Shown: in pieces, positions 38,601 through 64,000 of the stretch
Position numbering within the stretch: position 1 is the first letter of the stretch
How the letters are laid out: the number at the start of each line of letters is the position of its first letter
Assembly (NCBI RefSeq): GCF_000716675.1
Contig: NZ_JNXT01000003.1
Location: 1 to 64,000, forward strand
Direction of reading: 5' to 3'
DNA: 64,000 bases
Origin: Streptomyces alboflavus
Lineage (GTDB): Bacteria; Actinomycetota; Actinomycetes; Streptomycetales; Streptomycetaceae
Notes under the pieces: generated by a model
The model's input: the letters and a program-made list of their open reading frames with translations, nothing else
Databases searched by the model: none
What the model was told of the DNA's origin: nothing
Translations under genes and position numbers: made by a program

Positions 38601-40979
38601 GGCACCCTCGCGGCCGACGCCGAACCCGTCACCGACGACCTCGTCGCCTGGCCGCCGACCGAGGCCGAACCGGTCGATGTCGACGACCACTACGCCACCG
38701 TCGCCGCCTCGGGCCTCGACCACGGCCCCGCCTTCCAGGGCCTGCGCGCCGCCTGGCGCAAGGGCGACGAGGTGTTCGCCGAAGTGGTGCTTCCGGACGG
38801 CCTCACGGGCGAGGGCTTCGGCCTGCACCCGGCCCTCCTGGACGCCGCGCTGCACACGGCCGGGCTCGGGGTGAGCTCGGACGGGCTCCCGTTCTCGTGG
38901 GCCGGGGTGCGGCTGCTCGCGACCGGCGCGACGGTGCTGCGGGTGCGGCTGACGCCCGTCGGCGTGGACGCCGTGGCGGTGCTCGTCGCCGACGGCTCCG
39001 GTGAACCCGTTGCCGCCGTCGACCAGTTGAGCCTGCGGCCCCTCTCGGCCGACCAGCTCGACCTCGCCCGGTCCGCCCACCGCGACTCGCTGTTCGAGGT
39101 GAAGTGGGTCCCCGTACGGGACGCCGCTCCCGACACCGGCACGTGGGCGGTGCTCGGCGGCGACACCGCCCGCCTCACCCACGCGCTCACCGCGGCGGGC
39201 GAGCCGGTCGACGAGCACCGCGATCTGGCCGCGCTCGTCGCCGCCGTCGACGGGGGCGCGCCCGTGCCCCGGCGCGTGGCCGTGACGCCCGGCGAGGGCG
39301 CGACGACCCCGCGCGCGGCGACACGCGACACCCTCGACCTGCTCCAGAAGTGGCTCGCCGACGACAGGTTCGCCGACGCGCAGCTCGTGCTCCTCACGCG
39401 CGGCGCGGTGGCGGCAGGGCCCGACGAGGACGTCCCTGACCTGGTCCGCGCTCCCGCATGGGGCCTGGTCCGGTCGGCACAGTCGGAACACCCGGAGCGG
39501 TTCGTCCTCGTCGACGTCGACGAGGACGAGAAGTCGCTGCGCGGGCTGCCCGCCGCGGTGGCCGCTGGGGAGCCGCAGCTCGCGATCAGGAACGGCGCCG
39601 CCTCCGTGGCCAGGCTGGCACGGCTCGCGACTCCTGCCGACGCGGCGGAGCCCGGCCACACCCCCGAGCCCGCGGCGTTCACCGCCGACAGCACGGTCCT
39701 CGTCACCGGCGGCCTCGGCGTGCTCGGCGGCCTCACCGCACGCCACCTCGTCACCCGCCACGGCGTCGGCAACCTGGTCCTCACCGGCCGCCGCGGCCCG
39801 GCGACGCCGGGCGCGGAGGAACTGCGCCGGGAACTTCAGGAGGCGGGCGCACGGGTCACGATCGCCGCGTGCGATGTGAGCGACCGCGACGCGGTGGCGG
39901 CGCTCCTGGCCGAGCACCCCGTGACCGCCGTCGTGCACACCGCCGGTGTCCTGGACGACAGCGTGATCGAGTCCCTGAGCCCGGAGCACGTCGACGCGGT
40001 GTTCGGCCCCAAGGGCGACGCCGCGCAGCACCTGCACGAGCTGACCCGCGACGCGGACCTGTCGGCGTTCGTCCTGTTCTCCGCCGTCGCCGGTGTGTTC
40101 GGCAGCCCGGGCCAGGGCAACTACGCGGCGGCGAACAGCTACCTGGACGCGCTCGCCCAGCACCGCAGGGCCGCCGGACTGCCCGCGACATCGCTCGCCT
40201 GGGGCCTGTGGGCCGAGGCCAGCGGCATCACCGGGCACCTCGACGACGCCGACGTCCAGCGGATGGCGCGCGGCGGCATGGCCCCGCTGTCCTCCGCCGA
40301 CGGCATGGCACTCTTCGACGTGGCGCGCGCGACCGGCGCCGCGACGGCGGTGCCCGCCGCGATCGACCTGGCGGCGCTGCGGGCCCACCCGGAGCAGGTG
40401 CGGCCGCTGCTGCGCGGCCTGGTGCCCACACCCGCCCGCAGGGCCGCGCGGTCCGGCGACGGTCCCGGCACGGTCTCGCTCGCCCAGCGGCTCGCGGGCC
40501 TCACCGAGGCGGAGCGGGACCGCACCCTCGTCCACCTCGTCCGCACCCACACGGCGGCCGTGCTCGGCTTCGCCGGACCGGAGGCCGTCGAGGCGGAACG
40601 GGCCTTCAAGGAACTCGGATTCGACTCGCTCACCGGCGTGGAGCTGCGCAACAGGCTCGACGCCGAGGTCGGCACGCGACTGCCCGCGACCCTGGTCTTC
40701 GACCACCCGACCCCGGCGGCACTCGCGGCCCACCTGCGGACGACGGTGCTCGCCGACGACCGCACACCCGCCGCGGAGGTGCTCGGCGAGCTGAACAAGC
40801 TGACGGTCACCATCTCCAAGCTCGACCCGAACGACGCGCTGGTCGGCGACATCCGGCTGCGGCTCCGGTCACTCCTGTCCACCTGGGACGACAAGGAGCC
40901 GGAGAGCGCGGCGGGCGACCTCGACTCGGCAACGCTCGACGACGTGTTCAACATCATCGACGAGGAACTTGAGTCCTGA
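29592..40979 (+). CDS. PKS2, 3' ORF: KR3-ACP3, module 4, module 5 and C-terminal docking
   Basis: 3795 codons if a GTG at 29592 is used, but that start is an artefact of the upstream frameshift: in-frame PKS homology already begins at 29568 and there is no ribosome-binding sequence. Contents: KR3, ACP3; KS4, AT4 (truncated), KR4, ACP4; KS5, AT5, DH5, KR5, ACP5; then a C-terminal docking region (about 40760-40976, ending [10 protein letters not shown]). A TTA codon is at 29964-29966. PKS3 starts 41 bp after the stop; all three internal PKS gene ends share a TGAACCG sequence at the stop or just after it. As PKS2 is presumably one polypeptide, this should be merged with the 26977 ORF after re-sequencing. 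Confidence 0.9.
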   Translation: MSSDDPLSAVLPRLSAWRRKQRDRSVADAWRYGVEWRPVAAASRELDGVWLVVAPMGEDRAEWVRAALARGGADVHTLDVDPEAVDWAEQLSELPALDGVVSLLGLADVGESAVPTGVAATIGLLRALGDADVSAPLWCLTSGAVAAAEGDAVPGIEQSMLWGLGRVAALEHPDRWGGLVDVPAAPDGTTGGLLAKALADTGGEDQLAVRGDVILGRRLVPAPLGAAAAEGWSPRGTVLVTGGTGALGGHVARWVAAHGAEHVVLVSRRGAAAEGAAALEAELVELGARATFAACDMADRDAVAALLESVPALTAVVHTAGIERSAALADLDPGDLAAFGDVLAAKADGARNLHELLGDTPLDAFVLFSSIAGVWGSGGQAAYGAANAYLDALAEHRRAAGLPATAVAWGPWADGGMVEDAGADVAARLHRRGLTTMAPDAALAGLGAAVGHGDGQITVADVDWSRFAGTFMAQRPSPLLGELPDVQAAFATAPAEQATSALAQRLAGLDEAEQERQLTELVRYEAAAVLGHASGDAFSATRAFRDLGFDSLTAVELRARLSEATGVALPAAVVFDYPTAAALATYLRTELSGAAAATPTAAAAAAGVSDEPIAIVAMSCRFPGGVSSPEDLWQVLRSGVDAVTDFPTDRGWDVESLYDPEGAGVGTSYSRRGAFLDRVADFDPALFGISPREALAMDPQQRLLLETSWEAFERAGIDPQSLRGSRSGVFVGTNGQDYTRLMTAAQDTVDGYFGTGSAASVISGRLSYTFGLEGPAVTVDTACSSSLVALHLAVQALQKGECDLALAGGVTVMSTPAAFVEFSRQRGLSVDGRCKAFGADADGTGWGEGVGMLLVERLSDAQRNGHQVLAVVRGSAVNQDGASNGLTAPNGPSQQRVIRAALAAAGLEPSDVDAVEAHGTGTKLGDPIEAQALLAAYGQDRAGEPLWLGSIKSNIGHTQAAAGVAGVIKMVLAMRHGVLPRTLHADEPSPHVDWSAGAVEVLSEARPWPAADRPWRAGVSSFGFSGTNAHAIIEQAPVVVGEDVPEPLPVGAVVPWLLSAKTPEALREQAGRLTSFVEAAPELSVPDVGRALVFSRAVLEHRAVVVAADAADFRSGLAALAEGRGGPGVAVGEAAPHRLGFLFSGQGSQRLGMGRELEARFPVFAEALHEVLAGFDPSVREVLFGADAEALNETGVTQPALFAVEVALFRLLESWGVRPDVLAGHSIGELAAAHVAGVWSLADAVKVVAARGALMQALPSGGAMVAIQATEAEVTAEGLPETVGVAAVNGPHSVVVSGVAADVEAVAERWRAEGRKVSRLKVSHAFHSPLMDPMLDDFRAVVEGVACGEPEIPIVSTLTGQLATAEELASPDYWVRHVRESVRADLARTLGVSSDDPLSAVLPRLSAWRRKQRDRSVADGWRYGVEWRPVAAASRQLDGVWLVVAPMGEDRAEWVRAALARGGADVHALDVDPEAVDWAEQLSELPALDGVVSLLGLADVGASAVPTGVAGTVDLLRALGRSGVEAPLWCLTSGAVAAAEDDVVAGFEQSMLWGLGRVAALEQAGRWGGLVDVPEAPDEATGGLLASVLAGTSGEDQVALRGDVILGRRLVPAPLGAARSGSGWSPRGTVLVTGGTGALGGHVARWLAASGAEHVVLAGRRGPDAEGAEELEAELVELGARVTVAACDVTDKESVRALLESVPSLTAVVHTAGIERSATLAELDRDDLAGVLAAKVDGARNLHELLGDTPLEAFVLFSSIAGVWGSSGQGAYAAANAYLDSLAEHRRAAGLPATAVAWGPWGGGGMVATAEQTALLRRWGLSTLVPAVAIAGLATALERGDGNVVVADVDWSRFAGTFMAQRPSPLLSELPDVQAAFGSSSAEQGTSELARRLAGLDEAEQERQLTELVRYEAAAVLGHVSGDAFSATRAFRDLGFDSLTAVELRARLSDATGLALPATLVFDYPTAAVLAAYLRTELCGASAAPTDSAPVAVSGVSDEPIAIVSMSCRYPGGVSSPEDLWNVLLSGGDAVTEFPADRGWDVEALYDPDPDAVGTTYLTSGAFLSDVSGFDAGFFGISPREALAMDPQQRLLLETSWELLEQAGVDPAALRGESVGVFVGSNAQDYGLVLGEAAEDVGGYMATGNAASVSSGRLSYTFGFEGPAVTVDTACSSSLVALHLAVQALRSGECDLALAGGVTVMSTPGAFIEFSRQRGLSQDGRCKAFAAAADGTSWGEGVGMLFVERLSDARRNGHPVLAVIRGSAVNQDGASNGLTAPNGPSQQRVIRQALASAGLQASDVDAVEAHGTGTKLGDPIEAQALLATYGQDRAGEPLLLGSVKSNIGHTQAAAGVAGVIKMVMAMRHGVLPRTLHVDEPSPHVDWSAGAVELLTDERAWPAVDRPWRAGVSSFGFSGTNAHAIIEQAPAPTPAEATKPTEPTEPTEPGVLPWVLSARSGEALRQQAARLRDELGHKADVPVADVAHTLRSRPAFDHRAVLVGVDREDFLSGLTALADGREAPNVVTGAAGDHGTGTVFVFPGHGTQWVGMALELLESSPVFRARMRECAEALGEHVDWSLLDAVQDPALMERLDVVQPALFAVMVSLAATWRSWGVEPSAVLGHSQGEIAAACVAGALPLKDAARLVVLRSKALTALAGQGGMVSVALDVDAVRDLVAPWDGQLDIGVVNGPASVVVSGDAAALDELVDLCAEKGVWARRVQADYAPHSHHVERIEAELLAGIADVTPRSADVPYFSPLTGAWLDTRELDAAYWYRSLRRTVQFADSVSALVAAGFSSFVEVSPHPVLVAGLGELVGADGVVVGSLRRGDGSPARLMTSAATLFTRGGRVEWPLPAAQRVDLPTYPFQRERFWPTAAHTASGDVTSAGLGRVDHSVLVAVTELADSEGLVFSGRLSARTHPWLTDYRVLGTPVLPGAAYVDLALRAGDHVGCASLDDLVLEAPLVLPERDGVQVRLSVDGPDAAGRRAFTVDSRGDAGGAWTRHATGTLAADAEPVTDDLVAWPPTEAEPVDVDDHYATVAASGLDHGPAFQGLRAAWRKGDEVFAEVVLPDGLTGEGFGLHPALLDAALHTAGLGVSSDGLPFSWAGVRLLATGATVLRVRLTPVGVDAVAVLVADGSGEPVAAVDQLSLRPLSADQLDLARSAHRDSLFEVKWVPVRDAAPDTGTWAVLGGDTARLTHALTAAGEPVDEHRDLAALVAAVDGGAPVPRRVAVTPGEGATTPRAATRDTLDLLQKWLADDRFADAQLVLLTRGAVAAGPDEDVPDLVRAPAWGLVRSAQSEHPERFVLVDVDEDEKSLRGLPAAVAAGEPQLAIRNGAASVARLARLATPADAAEPGHTPEPAAFTADSTVLVTGGLGVLGGLTARHLVTRHGVGNLVLTGRRGPATPGAEELRRELQEAGARVTIAACDVSDRDAVAALLAEHPVTAVVHTAGVLDDSVIESLSPEHVDAVFGPKGDAAQHLHELTRDADLSAFVLFSAVAGVFGSPGQGNYAAANSYLDALAQHRRAAGLPATSLAWGLWAEASGITGHLDDADVQRMARGGMAPLSSADGMALFDVARATGAATAVPAAIDLAALRAHPEQVRPLLRGLVPTPARRAARSGDGPGTVSLAQRLAGLTEAERDRTLVHLVRTHTAAVLGFAGPEAVEAERAFKELGFDSLTGVELRNRLDAEVGTRLPATLVFDHPTPAALAAHLRTTVLADDRTPAAEVLGELNKLTVTISKLDPNDALVGDIRLRLRSLLSTWDDKEPESAAGDLDSATLDDVFNIIDEELES
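31410..35530 (+). other. PKS module 4: KS-AT(malonyl, C-terminally truncated)-KR(A-type)-ACP
   Basis: KS4 31415-32700 (Cys codon 31938-31940; [15 protein letters not shown]). AT4 33000-33740 has [16 protein letters not shown] (Ser 33267-33269) and VSHAFH, then stops at RHVRESVR and jumps directly to the KR linker [16 protein letters not shown]4 34440-35200 has ERSA in place of LDD and Trp eight residues before Tyr ([11 protein letters not shown]), A-type. ACP4 35250-35520. Confidence 0.87.
33740..33741 (+). other. In-frame deletion junction in AT4 (lesion B)
   Basis: Between GTGCGC (33735-33740) and GCCGATCTCG (33741-). In the intact AT6 the equivalent points are 43426 and 43790, so about 363 bp (121 residues: AT C-terminal part, post-AT linker, start of the KR entry helix) are missing. 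Frame is kept. Confidence 0.88.
35580..40760 (+). other. PKS module 5: KS-AT(methylmalonyl-like, YAPH)-DH(Tyr variant)-KR(B-type)-ACP
   Basis: KS5 35585-36870 (Cys 36102-36104). AT5 37180-38060 has GHGTQW, GHSQGE (Ser 37455-37457), LRSK and ADYAPH (37752-37766) where methylmalonyl ATs have VDYASH. DH5 38260-39050: the HxxxGxxxxP motif reads [10 protein letters not shown] (Tyr codon 38358-38360); [10 protein letters not shown] is kept. KR5 39690-40440 has the LDDS motif and GNYAAAN, B-type. ACP5 40480-40750. Predicted to leave a beta-hydroxyl if Tyr abolishes dehydration. Confidence 0.85.
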
Positions 40980-41020
40980 ACCGCAGGTCCGGACTCTCAC
41001 CAAAAGGGGTAACAAAGCAC

Positions 41021-60415
<19,395 letters not shown>

Positions 60416-60446
60416 ACCGTTGAACTCGCTTGAAAGGTCGCAACAC

Positions 60447-62708
60447 ATGTCGAACGAGGAGAAGTACCTCGACTACCTCCGGCGAGCCACGGTGGACCTC
60501 CAAGAGGCGCGTGGCAAGCTCCGCGAGGCCGAGGAGCGCGAGGTCGAGCCGATCGCGATAGTCGCCATGAGCTGCCGGTTCCCGGGCGGAGTCAACTCGC
60601 CCGAGGACCTGTGGCAGCTCCTGGCGGACGGCAGGGACGCCGTCTCCGGATTCCCCACCAACCGCGGCTGGGACCTGGACGCGCTCTACGACCAGGACCC
60701 CGAGCGGCAGGGCACCAGCTACACGCGCGAGGGCGCCTTCCTGCACGACGCCGACCAGTTCGACCCGGCGTTCTTCGGGATCTCGCCGCGCGAGGCCGCG
60801 GCGATGGACCCCCAGCAGCGACTGCTCCTGGAGACGTCCTGGGAGGCGTTCGAGCGCGCGGGCATCGACCCGCACTCGACGCGCGGCAGCAGGACCGGTG
60901 TCTTCATCGGCACCAACGGCCAGGGCTACCTGGCCCGCCTGGCCAAGGGCGGCGTGCCCGACGGCTACGAGGGCTACTTCCTCACCGGCAACGCGGCCAG
61001 CGTCGTCTCCGGCCGCATCTCCTACGTCCTCGGCTTAGAGGGCCCCGCCCTCACCATCGACACCGCCTGCTCGTCCTCCCTGGTCGCCCTGCACCTCGCC
61101 GTGCACGCGCTGCGGCACAGCGAGTGCGGGCTCGCCCTCGCGGGCGGCGTCACCGTGATGTCGACGCCGGACACCTTCGTCGAGTTCAGCCGCCAGCGCG
61201 GCCTCGCCGAGAACGGCCGCTGCAAGCCCTTCGCCGACGCCGCCGACGGCACCGGCTGGGGCGAGGGCGCGGGCCTGCTGCTCCTGGAGCGCCTCTCGGA
61301 CGCCCAGCGCAACGGCCACCCCGTCCTCGGCGTGATCCGCGGCTCCGCGGTCAACCAGGACGGCGCCTCCAACGGCCTCACCGCCCCCAACGGCCCTTCC
61401 CAGCAGCGCGTCATCCGCCAGGCCCTGGCCCACTCGGGCCTCGTGCCCTCCGACGTCGACGCCGTCGAGGCGCACGGCACCGGCACGACCCTGGGCGACC
61501 CGATCGAGGCCCAGGCGCTGCTCGCCACGTACGGCCAGAACAGGGCGGCCGACCGGCCGCTGTGGCTGGGCGCCCTGAAGTCGAACATCGGCCACACCCA
61601 GGCCGTTTCCGGTGTCGCCGGTGTGATGAAGATGGTCCTGGCGATGCGGCACGGCACGCTGCCGAAGACCCTGCACGTCGACAAGCCGTCCTCGCACGTG
61701 GACTGGTCGGCGGGCGCGGTGGAGCTGCTGACCGAGGCGCGGCCGTGGCCGGAGACCGGCAGGCCGTGGCGCGCGGGCGTGTCGTCGTTCGGCGTCAGCG
61801 GTACGAACGCGCACGTCATCGTCGAACAGGCCCCGGTGGCCGAGCCGGAGGAAGCGGCGCAGGACGCGCCCGAGCCGGTGCGCGGCGGCGTGGTGCCGTG
61901 GGTCGTCTCGGCACGTGACGCGGACGCCCTGCGGGAACAGGCCGAACGCCTCCTTGCCGCGGTCGCCGACCAGCCGGTCGCCGACGTCGGCTACTCCCTC
62001 GCGACGTCCCGCGCGATGCTGGAGCACCGCGCGGTGGTCGTGGCCGCCGAGCGGACGGAGCTCCTGGAGGCGCTGGCGGCGGTGGCCGCCGGAGAGGTGA
62101 CCGGTGCGGCGGTCACGGGGGTCGTCGGTGAACCGGGACAGGTCGGTTTCCTGTTCTCGGGTCAGGGGTCGCAGCGGCTCGGCATGGGGCGTGAACTCGC
62201 CTCTCGTTTCCCGGTGTTCGCCGAAGCCCTGGATGAGGTCCTCGCGGCGTTCGACCCGTCGGTACGTGAGGTGCTGTTCGGCGAGGACGCCGACGCCCTG
62301 AACGAGACGGGGACGACGCAGCCCGCGCTGTTCGCGGTCGAGGTGGCGTTGTTCCGTCTCCTTGAGTCGTGGGGTGTGCGGCCCGACGTGCTTGCGGGCC
62401 ACTCGATCGGTGAGCTGGCTGCGGCCAAGGCGACCGCCGCGGAACTGGCCTCCCCGGACTACTGGGTGCGCCACGTCCGCGAGGCCGTGCGCTTCGCCGA
62501 CGCCGTGTCTTCGTACCGATGCTGCGCGGCGACCGCCCCGAGGACGCCGCCGCCACGACCGCCGCCGGACAACTGCACGTGCGCGGCGTCCAGGTCGCCT
62601 GGGAGGCGTTCTTCGCCGGTCGAGGCGCGCGCCGCGTCGACCTGCCGACGTACGCCTTCCAGCACCAGCGCCACTGGCTCGACGCGCGGCCCGCCGTCGG
62701 CGACGTGA
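60447..62708 (+). CDS. PKS4, 5' ORF: docking, KS10 and a damaged AT10
   Basis: 754 codons from the ATG at 60447 (GAAAGG upstream). The docking helix begins [20 protein letters not shown]10 60547-61840 is complete (Cys 61068-61070, [15 protein letters not shown]). AT10 begins normally ([16 protein letters not shown]) but after GELAAA jumps to [20 protein letters not shown], losing about 127 residues including the HAFH His, and goes out of frame at about 62508; everything after DAV is nonsense until the stop 62706-62708. A TTA codon is at 61035-61037 within KS10. The remainder of the gene continues in another frame from 62510 to the window edge. Confidence 0.9.
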   Translation: MSNEEKYLDYLRRATVDLQEARGKLREAEEREVEPIAIVAMSCRFPGGVNSPEDLWQLLADGRDAVSGFPTNRGWDLDALYDQDPERQGTSYTREGAFLHDADQFDPAFFGISPREAAAMDPQQRLLLETSWEAFERAGIDPHSTRGSRTGVFIGTNGQGYLARLAKGGVPDGYEGYFLTGNAASVVSGRISYVLGLEGPALTIDTACSSSLVALHLAVHALRHSECGLALAGGVTVMSTPDTFVEFSRQRGLAENGRCKPFADAADGTGWGEGAGLLLLERLSDAQRNGHPVLGVIRGSAVNQDGASNGLTAPNGPSQQRVIRQALAHSGLVPSDVDAVEAHGTGTTLGDPIEAQALLATYGQNRAADRPLWLGALKSNIGHTQAVSGVAGVMKMVLAMRHGTLPKTLHVDKPSSHVDWSAGAVELLTEARPWPETGRPWRAGVSSFGVSGTNAHVIVEQAPVAEPEEAAQDAPEPVRGGVVPWVVSARDADALREQAERLLAAVADQPVADVGYSLATSRAMLEHRAVVVAAERTELLEALAAVAAGEVTGAAVTGVVGEPGQVGFLFSGQGSQRLGMGRELASRFPVFAEALDEVLAAFDPSVREVLFGEDADALNETGTTQPALFAVEVALFRLLESWGVRPDVLAGHSIGELAAAKATAAELASPDYWVRHVREAVRFADAVSSYRCCAATAPRTPPPRPPPDNCTCAASRSPGRRSSPVEARAASTCRRTPSSTSATGSTRGPPSAT
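62426..62427 (+). other. In-frame deletion junction inside AT10 (lesion D)
   Basis: GCGGCC (62421-62426) is joined to AAGGCGACCG. In AT7 these points are separated by about 380 bp (47504-47885), encoding HVAGVW through the HAFH motif to STLTG. Confidence 0.85.
62507..62510 (+). other. Frameshifting deletion junction near the end of AT10 (lesion E)
   Basis: GACGCCGTG is joined to TCTTCGTACC. In AT8 the same two sequences are separated by 94 bp (52901-52994). Short similarity GACGCSGT is present on both sides. The frame moves from that of KS10 to that of DH10. Confidence 0.85.
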
Positions 62709-64000
62709 CGGCCGCCGGACTCGGCGCCGCCGACCACCCGCTGCTCGGCGCGGCCGTCACCGTGGGCGGCACCGACGGCGTGCTGCTCACCGGCCGCCTG
62801 TCCGTCCAGACCCACCCGTGGCTTGCCGACTACGTGGTCCACGGCTCGGTCCTGCTGCCCGGCACGGCGTTCCTGGAGCTGGCGGTCCGCGCCGGCGACC
62901 AGGTCGGGTGCGACCTCGTCGACGAACTGACGCTGGAGGCACCCCTCGTGGTGCCCGAGCACGGCGCTGTCCGCGTACAGGTGTGGGTCGGCGCCGAGGA
63001 CGAGTCGGGCAGCCGTGAGCTGACCCTGTACTCCAGCACGGGCGACACCGACGACGACCGGCCGTGGACCCGGCACGCCACCGGTGTGCTGCGCGCGGCC
63101 CAACGGAGCGACGCCACCTCCCTGGTGGAGTGGCCGCCCGCGAGCGCCAAGGTCGTCGACCTGGCCGGGTTCTACGACCGGGCGGCCGACGCCGGCCTCG
63201 GCTACGGGCCGGTGTTCCAGGGCCTGCGGGCCGTGTGGCGGCGCGGCGACGAGGTGTTCGCCGAGGTCGTACTGCCCGAGGAGGCGGGCGCGGACGGCTT
63301 CGGCCTGCATCCCGCGCTCCTCGACGCCGCGCTGCACGCCATCGGTCTGTCCGGCGGCGCCGACGAGGCAGGACAGGTGCCGTTCGCGTGGTCGGGCGTG
63401 CGGCTGCACGCCTCGGGCGCCACGGTGCTGCGGGTGCGCCTCGCGCCCACGGGCGGGGACGGGTTCTCGCTGGCGGTCGCGGACGGGGCGGGTGCTCCGG
63501 TCGCGACCGTGGACGCCCTCGAACTGCGCCCGGTCACGCCGGACGAGGTCGCCGGAGAGGACCGCGACGACGCGCTGTTCGGCGTCGACTGGGTGACCGT
63601 CGCGCCGTCCGGCGACGCGGCACCGACGACCGAGTTCACCGACCTGGCGGCCCTCACGGAGCCGCGGTCGGGCTACGTGGTCGTGTCGTGCCCCGTCACG
63701 TCCGGGTCCGACCCGGCGGCCTCGGCGCACCAGGCGGCGCACTGGGCCCTCGATCTGGTCCAGACGTGGCTCGCGGACGAGCGGTTCGACGCGGCCCGCC
63801 TGGCCGTCGTGACCAGGGGCGCGGTCGCCGCGTCGGCCGACGAGCAGGTGCGGGACGTCGCGCAGGCGGCGGTGTGGGGCATGGTGCGGTCCGCCCAGCT
63901 GGAGAACCCGGACCGGTTCGTCCTCGTCGACCTCGACGACGACGCGGCCTCCCTGGACGCGCTGGCGTCCGGACTGGCCATCGGCGAGACGCAGTTGGCG
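62519..64000 (+). CDS. PKS4, continuation: AT10 tail, DH10 and start of KR10 (open at right edge)
   Basis: In-frame PKS homology begins at 62510 ([12 protein letters not shown]); the first in-frame ATG is at 62519, but this is not a real start and there is no ribosome-binding sequence. The frame stays open to 64000. It holds the end of AT10 ([16 protein letters not shown]), DH10 (62728-63560) with [20 protein letters not shown] and [10 protein letters not shown], and the KR structural subdomain up to [17 protein letters not shown]. It belongs to the same gene as the ORF at 60447, separated from it by a frameshift. Later domains and the gene end are outside the window. Confidence 0.88.
   Translation, partial: MLRGDRPEDAAATTAAGQLHVRGVQVAWEAFFAGRGARRVDLPTYAFQHQRHWLDARPAVGDVTAAGLGAADHPLLGAAVTVGGTDGVLLTGRLSVQTHPWLADYVVHGSVLLPGTAFLELAVRAGDQVGCDLVDELTLEAPLVVPEHGAVRVQVWVGAEDESGSRELTLYSSTGDTDDDRPWTRHATGVLRAAQRSDATSLVEWPPASAKVVDLAGFYDRAADAGLGYGPVFQGLRAVWRRGDEVFAEVVLPEEAGADGFGLHPALLDAALHAIGLSGGADEAGQVPFAWSGVRLHASGATVLRVRLAPTGGDGFSLAVADGAGAPVATVDALELRPVTPDEVAGEDRDDALFGVDWVTVAPSGDAAPTTEFTDLAALTEPRSGYVVVSCPVTSGSDPAASAHQAAHWALDLVQTWLADERFDAARLAVVTRGAVAASADEQVRDVAQAAVWGMVRSAQLENPDRFVLVDLDDDAASLDALASGLAIGETQLA

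Larger units (their letters stand above)
60540..64000 (+). other. PKS module 10 (partial): KS-AT(probably malonyl, damaged)-DH(Tyr variant)-KR...
   Basis: KS10 60547-61840; AT10 62140-62680 with two junctions (62426 and 62507); DH10 62728-63560 with Tyr 62831-62833 for the catalytic His; KR10 structural half from about 63575. The AT type is judged malonyl from GHSIGE and neighbouring sequence, as the HAFH region is missing. Confidence 0.85.

Overview
The window is high-GC actinobacterial DNA, almost certainly from a Streptomyces chromosome. GC-rich third codon positions, GTG and TTG starts, FadR-type GntR and TetR regulators, secreted proteins with long signal peptides, a giant modular type I polyketide synthase (PKS) locus and rare TTA codons all fit. 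I could not tie the cluster to a named compound.

Left part (1-12097): accessory metabolism and secreted proteins. Positions 1-4168 (minus) are a tightly overlapping four-gene operon: D-2-hydroxyacid dehydrogenase, OtnI-like isomerase, Asp/Glu-racemase-family protein, and OtnK-like (DUF1537) acid-sugar kinase, which runs off the left edge. A divergent FCD-type GntR regulator follows, with a clear inverted-repeat operator in the shared promoter. Next come a small secreted protein of unknown function, a secreted protein-arginine deiminase with all four catalytic residues, a divergent FG-GAP repeat secreted protein, a TetR regulator divergent from an HSL-type esterase, and a pyrroline-5-carboxylate-reductase-like protein.

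Middle (12098-13750): about 1.65 kb with no convincing gene. It holds two sets of short direct repeats, a sequence resembling a tRNA T-arm, and presumably the promoter of the PKS genes.

Right part (13751-64000): four collinear PKS genes on the plus strand, separated by 31-53 bp. PKS1 has a loading module (vestigial KS, AT, ACP) and modules 1-2. PKS2 has modules 3-5, PKS3 modules 6-9, and PKS4 module 10, which continues off the right edge. PKS1 lacks the N-terminal coiled-coil docking segment that PKS2, PKS3 and PKS4 all have, so it should start the line. Predicted chemistry: a non-carboxylated starter; then M1 methylmalonyl, KR (A-type); M2 malonyl, DH-ER-KR (B); M3 and M4 malonyl, KR (A); M5 methylmalonyl-like with an unusual YAPH motif, DH-KR (B); M6 malonyl, KR (A); M7 and M8 malonyl, DH-KR (B); M9 methylmalonyl, KR (B); M10 probably malonyl, with a DH and the start of a KR structural subdomain in view. 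All four DH domains in modules without ER carry Tyr where the catalytic His should be, so a polyol-rich chain is predicted. No thioesterase, tailoring enzyme, transporter or pathway regulator is in view; the cluster must extend to the right.

Two cautions. Four of the six near-identical malonyl-type AT domains contain five abrupt deletion junctions; two of these break the reading frame, so PKS2 and PKS4 each appear as two ORFs. Two junctions share exactly the same right breakpoint at the start of a 99-bp perfect repeat. Mis-assembly of repeats is the simplest explanation, but real recombination cannot be excluded from sequence alone. Second, each of the four PKS genes contains at least one in-frame TTA codon, predicting bldA dependence.
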